From positions 248,001-312,000 of the forward strand of contig NZ_JWLI01000007.1 of assembly GCF_000813965.1 (NCBI RefSeq): a stretch of 64,000 nucleotides of DNA, read 5' to 3'. A program made the translations under genes and the position numbers. How positions within the stretch are numbered: position 1 is the first letter of the stretch; every line of letters starts with the position of its first letter. This DNA is from Leisingera sp. ANG-M7. GTDB taxonomy: Bacteria; Pseudomonadota; Alphaproteobacteria; Rhodobacterales; Rhodobacteraceae. Shown here one piece after another: positions 63,112 to 64,000 of this stretch. The notes beneath the pieces are model-generated. The model saw only the letters and a program-made list of their open reading frames with translations, did no database searches and was not told where the DNA came from.

Positions 63112-63816
63112 TCAGGAGAAATCGTAGAATCGCTTGGCGTGCAGGAATTCCTGCCGTTTCACCTCGGCTGCAGCCTGGGCTTCCTCGTCCTCGCCCCACT
63201 GCTCTTCCTGCCAGCGTTCATCCAGGCGCGACAGCTGCCAGATTTCATCGGCACTGCGCCAGCCGGAAGCAGCTGCAAACCCAAGGATCAAAGAGCCTGA
63301 AATGCCTACCAGGTCGTGAAATGCGGCCAGCTGGAAAGGCGTCATGGCGCGGGTTTTTTCTGCCAGAACCGCCAGGGCGGCGGCCTCCTGCGGCTGGTGC
63401 AGAACCCCGGTCCGGGGCTGCAGGCGCACCCCCAGTTCCGCTTCCGCCCAGTCCAGAACCGGGTCCCATTCGGCGGCCTGCCGGGACGCCAGCTCAACCG
63501 GAGAGTCCGCCCGGTAGCACAACAAATCGCTGTCGCCGTACTCAGACAGCATCGCCGCAACTTCGGTGTGCTGATGTGTCACCTTGTCGATTGCGGCATT
63601 TGCAGAGCGGGTGCAGGGCATGGTTTTCGGGTCAACTGATTCGGTTTGGGCGTCCCATTCCGCGGCAATCGCCTCTGCCATTTCCCGTGTTGGCACCGCC
63701 AGCGCCGCCTTGGCCGGGGTCTTGACCCGGCGGCCGTCCAGCTCCACTGCGAAACCTTCTACGGTTTCTGCCACGGTGACCTCTTTCCAGAACCGCTTTT
63801 GTGCCCAGCCGCTCAT
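63112..63816 (-). CDS. ATP12-family F1-ATPase assembly chaperone
   Basis: 234 residues. It contains 'KRFWKEVTV', 'VELDGRRVKTPAKAAL.VPT', 'AIAAEWDAQ' and 'RSANAAIDKV', the conserved elements of the ATP12 family shared by mitochondria and alphaproteobacteria. It helps the alpha subunit of F1 assemble. It follows the HAD gene by three bases. Confidence 0.92.
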   Translation of the reverse strand: MSGWAQKRFWKEVTVAETVEGFAVELDGRRVKTPAKAALAVPTREMAEAIAAEWDAQTESVDPKTMPCTRSANAAIDKVTHQHTEVAAMLSEYGDSDLLCYRADSPVELASRQAAEWDPVLDWAEAELGVRLQPRTGVLHQPQEAAALAVLAEKTRAMTPFQLAAFHDLVGISGSLILGFAAASGWRSADEIWQLSRLDERWQEEQWGEDEEAQAAAEVKRQEFLHAKRFYDFS

Positions 63817-63819
63817 ATC

Positions 63820-64000
63820 CTAGCCCTTCCAGATCTCTGCCAGCAGCGGGCGCAGCTCCGCGAAATCGCGGATCAGGTAGTCGGCGCCCAATGTCTCTGC
63901 CGGGTGATAGCCCCAGGGCACGGCGATGGTGGTGACTCCCGCTGCGCGCCCCATTTCAATGTCAAACCGCGTGTCGCCGATCATCACGGTGCTTGCCCGC
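63820..64000 (-). CDS. HAD-family hydrolase, C-terminal part, cut by window edge
   Basis: About 59 residues before a TAG stop at 63820-63822; the start lies beyond the right edge. Motif IV reads MIGDTRFDIEMGRAAGV, followed by 'IAVPWGYHPAETLGADYLI', as in phosphoglycolate-phosphatase-like HAD enzymes of subfamily IA. The substrate cannot be told from this piece. It is cotranscribed with the ATP12 gene. Confidence 0.85.
   Translation of the reverse strand, partial: RASTVMIGDTRFDIEMGRAAGVTTIAVPWGYHPAETLGADYLIRDFAELRPLLAEIWKG

Noticed and set aside
1-64000. CRISPR arrays, insertion sequences, prophage or integrase genes
   Set aside because: No regularly spaced repeats, transposase motifs or integrase genes were seen on either strand. 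The tRNA-Arg gene has no integrase beside it and no second copy of its 3' end was noticed.

Overview
The window is a gene-dense, GC-rich bacterial chromosome segment with about 54 protein genes, one tRNA gene, many intrinsic terminators and several palindromic operator candidates. Gene content and order point to the Rhodobacteraceae, and within it to a marine Roseobacter-group organism such as Leisingera, Phaeobacter or Ruegeria. The evidence is the AapJQMP amino-acid transporter, a phnWAY phosphonate cluster, an alphaproteobacterial PAS_5-type protein, a DUF6525 protein, an ATP12 chaperone, a Tad pilus locus, and the order rpmH-rnpA-yidD-ttcA-yidC-MOSC-engB-argB. The assignment rests on recognition of families and not on database comparison. 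Genes are cut at both ends: a PAS-type protein on the left and a HAD hydrolase on the right.

Layout. 1-6.2 kb: a nitroreductase divergent from an HxlR regulator, a Zur-type box in front of a ZigA/COG0523 metallochaperone, and a sulfatase divergent from a LysR regulator. 6.3-10 kb: a MarR regulator followed by a 1,065-residue fusion of a B12-dependent reductive dehalogenase with its own flavin/2Fe-2S reductase. This is the most unusual gene of the window. 10.1-16.6 kb: a PLP amino-acid decarboxylase, then methionine gamma-lyase plus an E1-type ThDP enzyme divergent from an Lrp/AsnC regulator, with a perfect 19-bp palindrome between them. 16.7-26.8 kb: a Tad pilus locus (flp, cpaB, tadG-like, two tadE-like, cpaE, cpaF, tadB, tadC, a LuxR regulator, cpaA) that carries no secretin gene.

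27.0-33.3 kb: a 2-aminoethylphosphonate catabolic cluster (phnW, phnA, phnY and a PbfA-like lyase) divergent from its LysR regulator. 33.5-36.5 kb: a hybrid histidine kinase overlapping the gene for a PotD-like binding protein that has no permease, so probably a ligand-sensing pair. 37.0-41.2 kb: an RND efflux adaptor and pump. Then tRNA-Arg(ACG), a histidine kinase, a flavin disulfide reductase and a TVP38 membrane protein.

45.4-55.9 kb: the conserved rpmH-to-argB housekeeping block, with a c-di-GMP phosphodiesterase, a DUF2946 protein and a PepSY membrane protein inserted. 56-58.3 kb: small accessory genes (GYD protein, ferredoxin-like protein, SixA phosphatase, DUF411 protein). 58.4-62.9 kb: aapJQMP. 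63.1 kb to the end: ATP12 chaperone and HAD hydrolase.

Functionally the region suits a heterotroph that takes up amino acids and uses organophosphonates, organosulfur compounds and probably halogenated aromatics. Most catabolic units have a local one-component regulator transcribed divergently or in the same operon.
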